A stretch of 7,377 nt of DNA from contig JAHEBK010000077.1 in assembly GCA_024642295.1 (NCBI GenBank), positions 1-7,377 of the forward strand, in the 5' to 3' direction. Within the stretch, counting starts at the first letter, position 1, and every line of letters begins with the position of its first letter. This stretch comes from Flavobacterium sp. GTDB taxonomy: Bacteria; Bacteroidota; Bacteroidia; Flavobacteriales; Flavobacteriaceae. Below, piece after piece: positions 1 to 7,048 of the stretch. The position numbers and the translations under genes were made by a program. A model generated the notes under the pieces. The model was not told where the DNA came from. It worked only from the letters and a program-made list of their open reading frames with translations, and ran no database searches.

Positions 1-842
1 GCTTACTGAAATCTAGAAAAATTATTAAACAGTTTAAACCAGATGTGGTGATTGGTACAGGTGGTTTTGCGAGTGGACCTTTGTTGCAAATGGCAAATAT
101 GTTAGGGATTCCAACTTTGATTCAGGAACAAAATTCGTTTCCAGGAATAACCAACAAATTATTGAGTAAAAAAGCCAATGCAATTTGTGTAGCATATGAA
201 AATCTGGAACGCTTTTTTCCAAAAGAAAAAATGCTGCTAACAGGAAATCCTGTGCGTCAAGATTTAATAGCTATTGATAGTAAGCGAGACGAAGCGCTGT
301 TGCATTTCAAATTAGATGCAACCAAAAAAACATTATTAGTTTTAGGAGGAAGTTTGGGCGCTCGTAGAGTCAATCAATTGATCGAGAAAGAGCTCGGCAA
401 AATTATTGCTCAAAATGTTCAAGTTATTTGGCAATGTGGAAAGCTCTACTTTGAAGACTATAAAAAATACAATTCGAAAGAAGTGCAAGTAGTTGCATTT
501 ATCGAAAGAATGGATTTGGTTTATGCTGCCGCAGATGTGATTATTTCTAGAGCAGGAGCGTCATCAGTTTCAGAATTATGTATTGTAGGGAAGCCAGTAA
601 TTTTTATTCCTTCACCAAATGTTGCCGAAGATCATCAAACCAAAAATGCCAAAGCCATTGTGGATAAAAAAGGTGCATTGTTGTTGAAGGAGTATGAATT
701 GGATGAATTATTTAGTGTTGTTTTTGAAGCTTTATTGAAAGATGAAGAGAAACAAAAGCAGTTGAGTGAGAATATTAAAGAATTAGCAATGCCTAATGCT
801 ACAAAAATGATTGTAGATAAAATAGAGACATTAATTAAATAA
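1..842 (+). CDS. murG: MurG, lipid II-forming GlcNAc transferase (5' truncated by window edge)
   Basis: UDP-N-acetylglucosamine:N-acetylmuramyl-(pentapeptide) pyrophosphoryl-undecaprenol N-acetylglucosaminyltransferase. It adds GlcNAc to lipid I to give lipid II on the cytoplasmic face of the membrane. The reading frame is open from base 3 (codons start at 3), so the gene begins upstream; about 279 codons are visible, and roughly the first 80-90 residues of a usual ~360 are missing, including the N-terminal glycine-rich loop. Seen here: the second glycine loop [10 protein letters not shown] (51-80), [11 protein letters not shown] (126-158), GNPVR (near 243-257), the third glycine loop [10 protein letters not shown] (345-374), and the nucleotide-sugar-binding region [10 protein letters not shown] (546-575) followed by AEDHQTKNA (624-650). 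These match the GT28 family in order and spacing. A GTG at 45 lies inside the conserved core and is not the start. The stop is TAA. Next is murC after 74 bases, in the usual dcw order. No frameshift seen; identification is firm. Confidence 0.96.
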   Translation, partial: LLKSRKIIKQFKPDVVIGTGGFASGPLLQMANMLGIPTLIQEQNSFPGITNKLLSKKANAICVAYENLERFFPKEKMLLTGNPVRQDLIAIDSKRDEALLHFKLDATKKTLLVLGGSLGARRVNQLIEKELGKIIAQNVQVIWQCGKLYFEDYKKYNSKEVQVVAFIERMDLVYAAADVIISRAGASSVSELCIVGKPVIFIPSPNVAEDHQTKNAKAIVDKKGALLLKEYELDELFSVVFEALLKDEEKQKQLSENIKELAMPNATKMIVDKIETLIK

Positions 843-850
843 CAAAAAAT

Positions 851-901
851 CAATTTTAAAACTCAATAGCAATAAAATTTTGAGTTTTGAGATTGCTATT
901 G
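851..901 (+). repeat. Overlapping inverted repeats (alternative hairpins) upstream of murC
   Basis: Two mutually exclusive stems can be drawn in the murG-murC gap. Stem A pairs 851-866 with 880-895: 16 base pairs without interruption if two G-U pairs are allowed (855/891 and 857/889), with a 13-base loop. Stem B pairs 863-873 with 892-902, 11 perfect Watson-Crick pairs around TCAATAGCAAT, with an 18-base loop. They share bases 863-866 and 892-895, so only one can form at a time. A tandem TTTTGAG TTTTGAG (878-891) lies in the middle. Neither stem is followed by a T-run, so neither looks like an intrinsic terminator. Both end 15-21 bases before the murC ATG. The pairing is read directly; any regulatory role is inference. 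Confidence 0.6.
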
Positions 902-916
902 ATAATTGAATTTACT

Positions 917-2269
917 ATGAATTTAAATCAAATACAAAACGTCTTTTTCATTGGAATCGGTGGTATCGGGATGAGTGCTTTGGCGCGTTATTTTAAAAAT
1001 ATCGGCAAGGATGTTTCAGGCTATGATAAAACCCCAACGATTTTGACTTCTGAGTTGATAGAAAATGGTATTTCAATTCATTTTGAAGATAGAATTGATT
1101 TGATTCCAGCAAATTATTTTGTCGAAAATACACTGGTTATTATTACGCCTGCAGTTCCAAGAGGACATTCTCAATGGAACTATTTTTTGGAGCGTAATTA
1201 TAACGTTAAAAAAAGAGCTGAAGTATTAGGGATAATTACAAAAGATACTTTTTGTTTTGCGGTTGCAGGAACTCATGGAAAAACAACTACATCCAGTATT
1301 TTAGGACATATTTTGTATGAAAGCGGTGCAGATGTTACGGCTTTTATTGGGGGAATAGTTGAAAATTACAATTCGAATCTAATTGGTAGTGGGAAAACCG
1401 TTACTGTAGTCGAAGCAGATGAATTTGATCGTTCGTTCTTGCATTTGCATCCCAATATTGCTTGTGTCACTTCAATGGATGCGGATCACTTGGATATTTA
1501 TGGTACAAGTGATGAAATTGAGAAATCATTTGTGGAGTTTGCGGATAAAATTGAAGACACCAAGAATCTCATTGTCACGAATGAATTGCCCTTAAAAGGG
1601 GTTACTGTAGCAGTTAATGAAGAAGCTGATTACAATGCTTTTAATGTAAGAATACAAAATAGTAGTTACGTATTTGATATAAAAACACCTAAGGGGATCT
1701 TGAAAGACTTTCGTTTTGGACTACCTGGGAAACATAATTTAATGAATGCTTTAATGGCTGTTGCGATGGCGGAAATTTACGGCACCCCGACCGGTGCGAT
1801 TGCGATGGCCTTGGCTTCATTTAAAGGGATTCGAAGACGTTTTTCGTATCAAATTAAAACAGAAAATCTGGTTTATATTGATGATTATGCGCATCATCCC
1901 ACAGAGATTAATGCAGTGCATCAAGCGGTAAGAGAGTTGTATCCAAATAAAAAAGTATTGGCAATTTTTCAGCCTCATTTATTTAGTAGAACAAATGATT
2001 TTGCGGATGATTTTGCGAAGAGTTTATCGGCATTTGATGAAATCCTTTTAATGGATATTTATCCTGCTCGTGAATTGCCTATGGAAGGAGTAACCTCTAC
2101 ATGGTTAATGAGTAAAATGACTTCTGAGAACAAAAAATTGGTTTCAAAAGAAGCTTTGATTCCATCTATTTTGGCATCAGATGCACCTGTAATTGTAACA
2201 ATCGGCGCTGGAGATATTGGAGAATTAGTAGGGACTATTAAATCAGTATTAAATGAAAAAAATATTTAA
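917..2269 (+). CDS. murC: MurC, UDP-N-acetylmuramate--L-alanine ligase
   Basis: ATP-dependent cytoplasmic ligase that adds L-Ala to UDP-MurNAc, the first step of stem-peptide assembly. The product has 450 residues. Domain 1 carries the UDP-binding loop GIGGIGMSALA (13-23). The central ATPase domain has the P-loop AVAGTHGKTTTSS (115-127), EADEFD (166-171) and DADHLD (188-193). The Mur ligase C-terminal domain includes GKHNLMNALMA (271-281), IRRRF (305-309), DDYAHHPTE (322-330), PHLFSRT (353-359) and GAGDIG (430-435). AGTHGKTTT with H in the loop and DDYAHHP fit MurC rather than MurD, E or F. I chose the ATG at 917 because MNLNQIQNVFFIGIGGIG puts the glycine loop at the usual distance from the start; an in-frame TTG at 887 would add ten residues encoded inside the upstream inverted repeat. 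No Shine-Dalgarno is visible. The 3' end overlaps ftsQ by 17 bases. Confidence 0.97.
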   Translation: MNLNQIQNVFFIGIGGIGMSALARYFKNIGKDVSGYDKTPTILTSELIENGISIHFEDRIDLIPANYFVENTLVIITPAVPRGHSQWNYFLERNYNVKKRAEVLGIITKDTFCFAVAGTHGKTTTSSILGHILYESGADVTAFIGGIVENYNSNLIGSGKTVTVVEADEFDRSFLHLHPNIACVTSMDADHLDIYGTSDEIEKSFVEFADKIEDTKNLIVTNELPLKGVTVAVNEEADYNAFNVRIQNSSYVFDIKTPKGILKDFRFGLPGKHNLMNALMAVAMAEIYGTPTGAIAMALASFKGIRRRFSYQIKTENLVYIDDYAHHPTEINAVHQAVRELYPNKKVLAIFQPHLFSRTNDFADDFAKSLSAFDEILLMDIYPARELPMEGVTSTWLMSKMTSENKKLVSKEALIPSILASDAPVIVTIGAGDIGELVGTIKSVLNEKNI

Positions 2270-2978
2270 TTGGACAAATATTAGGCTGTTTCTAATTTTG
2301 GGGATTGTTTTATCCTTGTTTTCATTTACTTCAAATCGAAATAAAAGCAGAAAATTGAAAAAATCAACGGTTATTTTCATGGGAGATAACGCACTTTTTT
2401 TAAAAAGAGAAACGGTTAATAAATTGTTAATAGAAAATAACAGGAATGCTTCAAGCATTGAAAAAGATAAATTAGATTTGAATAAGCTAGAGAATGCACT
2501 AGATTCAAATGATATGATTGAAAAATCAAATGTGTTTGTTAGTGTTGATGGTGTTCTTAAGGCAGTGGTGAAACAAAAGACTCCTATAGCAAGGGTTTTT
2601 GATGATAATGGTTCTTTTTATATTGGTTATGAGGGTAGTAAAATGCCGTTGTCAGATAACTTTACAGCTAGAGTTCCACTTGTTTCAGGCAGGATTAATG
2701 AAAATAACAGAGAGAAATTAGCCAATTTATTTCGCATTATTTATGACGATGATTTTTTGAAAAAAAACATCATTGCGATTCAAATTATGCCAAACGGAAG
2801 CTTAAAAATGCTCAATAGAGATTTTAATTATCAAATAGATTTTGGGAGTGTCATAAATGTTGAAGGGAAATTTAAGAATTATAAAGCTTTTTTTCAAAAA
2901 GCAATTTTAGATAGTTCTTTATATAATTATAAGAAAATTGATCTCAGGTTTACACAACAAGTAGTTTGCACTAAATAA
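2253..2978 (+). CDS. ftsQ: FtsQ/DivIB-type cell division protein
   Basis: Single-pass membrane protein of the divisome, which in characterised bacteria bridges early cytoplasmic and late periplasmic division proteins (FtsB/FtsL and the FtsWI synthase). The product has 241 residues. A very short cytoplasmic N-terminus of about 8 residues (MKKIFNWT) leads into one hydrophobic segment (about 9-27), then a basic stretch (NRNKSRKLKK). A POTRA-like region follows at about 38-110, and then a beta-rich domain containing VKQKTPIARVFDDNGSFYI (about 108-126), which resembles the 'P-xA' region at the POTRA/beta junction of FtsQ. Sequence similarity to proteobacterial FtsQ is weak, as expected for this fast-evolving family; the call rests on topology plus position between murC and ftsA. 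The ATG at 2253 lies within the end of murC (17-base overlap), suggesting translational coupling. The TAA stop is followed directly by an in-frame TAG. ftsA starts 6 bases later. Confidence 0.88.
   Translation: MKKIFNWTNIRLFLILGIVLSLFSFTSNRNKSRKLKKSTVIFMGDNALFLKRETVNKLLIENNRNASSIEKDKLDLNKLENALDSNDMIEKSNVFVSVDGVLKAVVKQKTPIARVFDDNGSFYIGYEGSKMPLSDNFTARVPLVSGRINENNREKLANLFRIIYDDDFLKKNIIAIQIMPNGSLKMLNRDFNYQIDFGSVINVEGKFKNYKAFFQKAILDSSLYNYKKIDLRFTQQVVCTK
2270..2300 (+). promoter_or_regulatory. Candidate internal promoter within ftsQ (toward ftsA-ftsZ)
   Basis: TTG (2270-2272), a 20-base spacer, then TAATTTTG (2293-2300), an exact match to the Bacteroidota TAnnTTTG -7 element with an acceptable -33 spacing. 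It lies just downstream of the ftsQ start codon, so a transcript from it would begin inside ftsQ and serve ftsA and ftsZ. In DNA this AT-rich such a match can arise by chance about once per window, so confidence is low. Confidence 0.25.
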
Positions 2979-2984
2979 TAGATA

Positions 2985-4376
2985 ATGGAAAAAGAGAACA
3001 TTGCAGTGGGTCTAGATATTGGGACGACCAAAATTGTTGCCATGATTGGTAAAAAGAACGAGTATGGGAAGCTCGAAATTTTAGGAGTCGGGAAATCTAA
3101 AAGTTTAGGTGTAGCTAGAGGGGTTGTAAATAATATCACTCAAACTATTCAGTCAATTCAACAAGCGGTTCAAGAAGCTGAAAATAATTCAGGATATAAG
3201 ATTAAAGATGTAGTAGTTGGAATTGCGGGACAACATATTCGTAGTATTCAACATACTGATTACATCAGTAGAAATAATCCCGAAGAAGTAATTGGAGGTG
3301 CAGATATTCAATTATTAATTGATCAAGTGAATAAATTGGCCATGTTGCCAGGAGAAGAAATAATTCACGTATTGCCACAAGAATTTAAAATTGATGGGCA
3401 ATCTGAAATAAAAGAGCCGATAGGAATGTACGGCGGAAGATTAGAATCTAGTTTTCATGTGGTAGTTGGACAAGCATCGTCCATTCGTAATGTAGGACGT
3501 TGTATTCAAAGTTCAGGTATCGAATTATCTGGATTGACATTAGAGCCATTAGCATCCTCAGATGCAGTTTTAAGCCAAGAAGAAAAAGAAGCTGGTGTTG
3601 CTTTAATTGATATTGGTGGTGGAACAACGGATTTGGCTATTTTCAAAGATGGAATCATTCGTCATACAGCAGTAATTCCTTTTGGAGGAAATGTGATTTC
3701 AGAAGACATTAAAGAAGGATGTTCTATTATTGAAAAACAGGCTGAATTGCTAAAAGTGAAATTTGGTTCAGCTTGGCCAGGTGAAAATAAAGACAATGAA
3801 ATCGTTTCGATTCCTGGATTGAGAGGAAGAGAACCAAAAGAAATTTCGTTGAAAAACTTATCAAAAATCATTCACGCAAGAGTAGTTGAGATTGTTGAGC
3901 AAGTTTTTACAGAAATAAAAGCATACGGTCATGAAGATCCTCGTAAAAAATTAATTGCAGGAATTGTTCTTACTGGTGGAGGAGCGCAATTGAAACACAT
4001 CAAACAGTTAGTAGAATATATCACTGGAATGGATACTAGAATTGGATATCCTAACGAGCATTTAGCAGGTGATTCAGATGAAGAGTTTTCAAGCCCGTTA
4101 TATGCAACAGCAGTAGGATTGGTAATGAATAGTATCGAAAATAATACACAGAGTGCTGTTCGTATCGAGGAATTAGTCCAGCCCAAAGCAGTGTTTTACC
4201 GTGAGCCAGTACAACAAATGGCAGATCAGTACGAGCGAGTGTCACAAGAAGAGGAGCAAGTTGAACGTGAAGTGGTACATTCTAAAAAAGAAGAATCTAC
4301 GGGAGATAAGATTAAGAGATCATTTTTTGATCGTTATGTAGATAAGATTAAAGATTTTTTAGATAACGCTGAATAG
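2985..4376 (+). CDS. ftsA: FtsA, actin-like membrane anchor of the Z-ring
   Basis: Actin-family ATPase that binds the FtsZ C-terminal peptide and anchors FtsZ to the membrane, then helps recruit later divisome proteins. The product has 463 residues. Visible parts: phosphate-1 loop GLDIGTTKIVAMIG (9-22); the FtsA-specific 1C (SHS2) domain at about 83-165, with the signature around LPGEEIIHVLPQEF (121-134); phosphate-2 motif ALIDIGGGTTDLAIF (206-220); adenosine motif IVLTGGGAQL (327-336). A charged, probably disordered linker (about 405-440) leads to a C-terminal amphipathic helix, roughly IKRSFFDRYVDKIKDFLDN (443-461), the expected membrane-targeting sequence. Length is somewhat above the ~420 of E. 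coli FtsA, mainly from the linker. The ATG at 2985 is 6 bases after the ftsQ stop. No terminator is seen before ftsZ, so both are probably on one transcript. Confidence 0.97.
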   Translation: MEKENIAVGLDIGTTKIVAMIGKKNEYGKLEILGVGKSKSLGVARGVVNNITQTIQSIQQAVQEAENNSGYKIKDVVVGIAGQHIRSIQHTDYISRNNPEEVIGGADIQLLIDQVNKLAMLPGEEIIHVLPQEFKIDGQSEIKEPIGMYGGRLESSFHVVVGQASSIRNVGRCIQSSGIELSGLTLEPLASSDAVLSQEEKEAGVALIDIGGGTTDLAIFKDGIIRHTAVIPFGGNVISEDIKEGCSIIEKQAELLKVKFGSAWPGENKDNEIVSIPGLRGREPKEISLKNLSKIIHARVVEIVEQVFTEIKAYGHEDPRKKLIAGIVLTGGGAQLKHIKQLVEYITGMDTRIGYPNEHLAGDSDEEFSSPLYATAVGLVMNSIENNTQSAVRIEELVQPKAVFYREPVQQMADQYERVSQEEEQVEREVVHSKKEESTGDKIKRSFFDRYVDKIKDFLDNAE

Positions 4377-4438
4377 GGCATCGACCCAAAATAAAACAAT
4401 AATAATAGTATTAGTATTAATATCAAAAACCAAATAAA
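4377..4438 (+). other. A+T-rich ftsA-ftsZ spacer
   Basis: A 62-base gap before ftsZ, almost wholly A/T from 4390 on, with a low-complexity AATAATAGTATTAGTATTAATAT stretch (4400-4422). There is no convincing terminator, no TAnnTTTG element and no Shine-Dalgarno. The A-rich run directly before the ATG is the kind of leader that Bacteroidota ribosomes use in place of Shine-Dalgarno pairing. Confidence 0.5.
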
Positions 4439-6376
4439 ATGATGAGCAACTCAGAATTTGGAAGTATTTCATTTGATTTACCAAAAAATCAATCAAATGT
4501 AATAAAAGTTATAGGTGTAGGTGGAGGCGGAAGCAATGCCATCAATCACATGTTTAAGCAAGGAATAAAAGGAGTGGATTTTATTGTTTGTAATACCGAT
4601 TCACAGGCATTGCAAAACAGTTCAGTTCCTAACAAAATTCAGTTAGGTGTAAACCTTACTGAAGGTTTAGGAGCAGGAGCAAATCCAGATGTAGGACAAC
4701 AATCTGCTATTGAAAGTATTGCCGATATCGAAAAGATGTTGGACCGCAATACCAAAATGGTTTTTATCACTGCAGGAATGGGTGGAGGTACTGGTACAGG
4801 TGCAGCTCCAGTAATTGCGGAGTTGTCTAAAGAAAGAGATATATTAACAGTAGGTATTGTGACACTTCCATTTTCTTTTGAAGGGAAAGTGCGTCAAGAA
4901 CAAGCGCTTATTGGAATCGAAAAACTCCGCAAACAAGTAGATTCATTAATCGTTATTAATAATAACAAATTAAGAGAAGTATATGGAAACTTAGGTTTCA
5001 AAGCAGGTTTTTCTAAAGCAGATGAAGTTTTGGCAACAGCCTCAAGAGGTATTGCTGAAGTAATTACACATCACTATACTCAAAATATCGATTTACGTGA
5101 TGCAAAAACGGTATTAGCAAATAGCGGAACTGCAATAATGGGTTCAGCTATTTCAGAAGGACAAAATAGAGCTAAAGAAGCTATTGTTTCTGCTTTAGAT
5201 TCTCCATTATTAAATGATAATAAAATTACAGGTGCCAAAAACGTATTGTTGCTCATCGTTTCTGGTTCAAATGAAATCACGTTGGATGAAATTGGAGAGA
5301 TCAACGATCACATTCAAACGGAAGCGGGTTTCAATGCTAATATTATTATGGGTGTAGGTGAGGATGAAACTTTAGGGGAAGCTATTGCTGTTACAATTAT
5401 CGCTACAGGTTTTGATATTGAACAACAAAACGGAATCGTAAATACAGAACCAAAAAAGATTATCCATACACTTGAAGACGAACAAAAAAGTGTGTATAAC
5501 TTATCTCAAAATACAGTTCAATCTTTTGACGTAAATGCTGAATTACCAGTTGCAAACAAAGAAGAGGAAAAAAGAGTTGTTTTCGAATTAACGGAAGATG
5601 AACTGACTCCAGAACCTGTAGTTGCTGCTCCAGTTGCAGAAAACAATGATTTAGTTGTGATGTCTGAATTCATCAAGAATTTAGATGTAACTTTCGAAAT
5701 CGTTTCTCCAATCAGTGATATCGATTTTACTTTTACTACTCCAAAAGCGCAAGTAAAACAAGTAGAACAACCAAAAGCTATCGAAAGAGAAGAACAAACG
5801 GCTTTTACCTTTGACTTGCCTATCGAAAAGCCAAAAGCAGTAGTGAAAGAAGATAATACAATTTTCGAATTGACTAACGAAACTCGTGAAATAAAAGTAA
5901 ATCAACCAGTCCAGTTTGTTCCAGTAACTGAATTATCAGATAAAGGAATAATTAAATATTCGTTAGAAGAATATATGGAGGCTGAAAACGAATTAATGTC
6001 TTCTAAGCCAGTTGCTAAAGTGGTGGAAGAAGTAATTCCGGAAGAGTTAAACATCACGATGAAAAAAGTGGATTTGACTCAAAGAGAAGAAGTGAAATTC
6101 GAAGAAATTTCTCCAATGGAAATGACTATTGAAGAAACGCTGCGATTGAGAGCTGACGAAAGAAGAAAAAAATTAAAAGAATTCAATTACAAGTTTCATA
6201 ATAATGTATCTAAAGTTGATGAATACGAAAAAGAGCCAGCTTACAAACGTTTAGGGATAGATTTATCAAATCAACAAACAAATAATGCAAACTCAAGAAT
6301 ATCAGTGGGGACGGATAGTAACAACGATTTGCAATTGCGTTCAAACAATTCTTATTTACACGATAATGTGGATTAA
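4439..6376 (+). CDS. ftsZ: FtsZ, tubulin-like division GTPase, long C-terminal linker
   Basis: GTPase that polymerises into the cytokinetic Z-ring. The product has 645 residues against ~380 in E. coli; the excess is all C-terminal. The globular domain (about 20-330) has VIGVGGGGSNAINHM (24-38), NTDSQAL (52-58), the tubulin signature GGGTGTG (115-121), the nucleotide loop NNNKLRE (174-180) and the catalytic T7 loop NIDLRD (N216, D218, D221), so it should hydrolyse GTP. An acidic linker (about 335-590) carries repeated F-D/E-L-P/T motifs. The conserved C-terminal peptide that would bind FtsA looks like EKEPAYKRLGIDLS (597-610), but it is followed by 35 more polar residues ending LHDNVD. Two ATGs are in tandem (4439 and 4442); either could be the start, differing by one Met. 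It lies downstream of ftsA and is closed by a strong terminator. Long linkers like this are usual in Bacteroidota. Confidence 0.98.
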   Translation: MMSNSEFGSISFDLPKNQSNVIKVIGVGGGGSNAINHMFKQGIKGVDFIVCNTDSQALQNSSVPNKIQLGVNLTEGLGAGANPDVGQQSAIESIADIEKMLDRNTKMVFITAGMGGGTGTGAAPVIAELSKERDILTVGIVTLPFSFEGKVRQEQALIGIEKLRKQVDSLIVINNNKLREVYGNLGFKAGFSKADEVLATASRGIAEVITHHYTQNIDLRDAKTVLANSGTAIMGSAISEGQNRAKEAIVSALDSPLLNDNKITGAKNVLLLIVSGSNEITLDEIGEINDHIQTEAGFNANIIMGVGEDETLGEAIAVTIIATGFDIEQQNGIVNTEPKKIIHTLEDEQKSVYNLSQNTVQSFDVNAELPVANKEEEKRVVFELTEDELTPEPVVAAPVAENNDLVVMSEFIKNLDVTFEIVSPISDIDFTFTTPKAQVKQVEQPKAIEREEQTAFTFDLPIEKPKAVVKEDNTIFELTNETREIKVNQPVQFVPVTELSDKGIIKYSLEEYMEAENELMSSKPVAKVVEEVIPEELNITMKKVDLTQREEVKFEEISPMEMTIEETLRLRADERRKKLKEFNYKFHNNVSKVDEYEKEPAYKRLGIDLSNQQTNNANSRISVGTDSNNDLQLRSNNSYLHDNVD

Positions 6377-6398
6377 ATAGCTGCACATCGCTACAAGC

Positions 6399-6438
6399 TA
6401 ACCCGAAAATTGAATTTAATTTTCGGGTTATTTTTTTT
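6399..6438 (+). terminator. Intrinsic terminator of the dcw operon after ftsZ
   Basis: A perfect 12-base-pair stem TAACCCGAAAAT (6399-6410) / ATTTTCGGGTTA (6419-6430), extendable by one T-A pair to leave a 6-base loop, is followed at once by eight T (6431-6438). The stem has a GC core (CCCG/CGGG). It begins 23 bases after the ftsZ stop and marks the end of the murG-ftsZ transcription unit. Confidence 0.92.
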
Positions 6439-6445
6439 ATCTTCG
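6438..6445 (+). promoter_or_regulatory. Candidate -7 element for the yqeY-like gene
   Basis: TATCTTCG differs by one base from the Bacteroidota TAnnTTTG element. It starts at the last base of the terminator T-run and lies 75 bases before the next ATG. The nearest TTG upstream (6410-6412) is 25 bases away, longer than the usual 17-23 spacer, and lies inside the terminator stem. A promoter is expected here because a strong terminator stands between the two genes, but the exact site is a guess. Confidence 0.3.
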
Positions 6446-6461
6446 CACCACTTTTTAGTGA

Positions 6462-6490
6462 AGAATAATATTTAGGTAAATTATTATTCT
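6462..6490 (+). repeat. Hairpin-forming inverted repeat in the leader of the yqeY-like gene
   Basis: AGAATAATA (6462-6470) and TATTATTCT (6482-6490) are exact inverted repeats. With one base bulged (6482) the inner bases also pair (ATTTA 6470-6474 with TAAAT 6477-6481), giving an 8+5 base-pair stem with a GG turn. It is entirely A/T apart from the outer G-C and the loop, so it is weak as RNA. It could be a leader structure or a protein-binding palindrome; no function can be read from it. Confidence 0.4.
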
Positions 6491-6519
6491 AGAATATAGC
6501 AATCAAATAAATAAGAAAT

Positions 6520-6969
6520 ATGAGTTTATCAGCAAATATCATGGAAGATATTAAAACAGCCATGAGAGCTAAAGATACCGTTGCTTTAGAAGCTTTAAGA
6601 GCAATTAAATCAGAATTATTATTAGCGCAAACTGCTTCTGGATCTAAAGAAGAAATTTCGGCAGATGAAGAAATTAAATTGTTACAACGTTTAGTGAAAA
6701 CTAGAAAAGAAAGTGCTAGGATTTATACTGAGCAAAACCGTCCTGATTTAGCAGAACCTGAATTAGCTCAAGTAGCCGTAATTGAGAAATTCTTGCCAGC
6801 GCAATTAAGTGAAGCCGAAATTGAAGCTATTATTGCTAAAATCATTGCCGATACTGGAGCTTCTGGAATTGCATCTATGGGGAAAGTAATGGGATTGGCT
6901 TCTTCTCAATTGGGAGGTGCTGCCGAAGGAAAAACTATTTCTACTATTGTTAAAAAATTATTGGTTTAA
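6520..6969 (+). CDS. GatB/YqeY-domain protein
   Basis: A 149-residue, wholly cytoplasmic, helical protein of the YqeY family. It resembles the C-terminal tail domain of GatB, the tRNA-dependent amidotransferase subunit, where this domain helps bind tRNA. The cellular role of free-standing YqeY is not established. Seen here: an N-terminal helical part with DIKTAMRAKDTVALEALRAI (10-29), a central RLVKTRKESARIYTEQNRPDL (about 57-77), the family-typical EKFLPAQLSEAEIEAII (about 89-105), and the C-terminal small domain with GIASMGKVMGLASSQLGGAAEGKTIS (about 115-140). Length is normal for the family (~145-150). The start ATG follows an A-rich leader. It is separated from ftsZ by a terminator, so it is not part of the dcw operon proper, though it often sits next to it in Flavobacteriia (recollection, not checked). 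No terminator lies between it and the tRNA gene 89 bases downstream, so they may share a transcript. Confidence 0.93.
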   Translation: MSLSANIMEDIKTAMRAKDTVALEALRAIKSELLLAQTASGSKEEISADEEIKLLQRLVKTRKESARIYTEQNRPDLAEPELAQVAVIEKFLPAQLSEAEIEAIIAKIIADTGASGIASMGKVMGLASSQLGGAAEGKTISTIVKKLLV

Positions 6970-7022
6970 AGATACAGAGTGGTGGTTATCTAGCTTGTGA
7001 GTTCAAAGGTTTTTAAATCAAA

Positions 7023-7048
7023 AATCGTTAATCATCAATCGTTAATCA
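7023..7048 (+). repeat. Tandem 14-base repeat, two copies
   Basis: AATCGTTAATCA occurs at 7023-7034 and again at 7037-7048, giving a period of 14 with only the two spacer bases differing after each copy (TC, then AC). A further AATC follows at 7051-7054. It lies between the yqeY-like gene and the tRNA gene. Only two full copies are present, so this is a short intergenic duplication and not a CRISPR or a long tandem array. Confidence 0.7.

Noticed and set aside
45..842. GTG at 45 as the start of MurG
   Set aside because: The frame is open through base 3, and the GTG falls within the conserved [16 protein letters not shown] region; the gene is cut by the window edge.
635..853. Minus-strand ORF of 72 codons opposite murG, and similar minus-strand ORFs opposite ftsQ, ftsA and ftsZ
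   Set aside because: All lie opposite conserved genes and show no recognisable domain; their composition reflects the complement of AT-rich coding sequence.
858..901. Intrinsic terminator between murG and murC
   Set aside because: The stems are A/T-rich and neither is followed by a T-run; the downstream sequence is mixed and leads directly into murC.
887..916. TTG at 887 as the MurC start
   Set aside because: It would add ten residues encoded by the inverted repeat. The ATG at 917 gives the family-typical N-terminus just before the GIGGIG loop.
4051..4245. Minus-strand ORF opposite the ftsA 3' end
   Set aside because: Shadow of ftsA with no family resemblance and no promoter or leader.
4400..4424. 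Structured regulatory element in the ftsA-ftsZ gap
   Set aside because: It is low-complexity A/T with only short, imperfect symmetry; no stem stands out from background.
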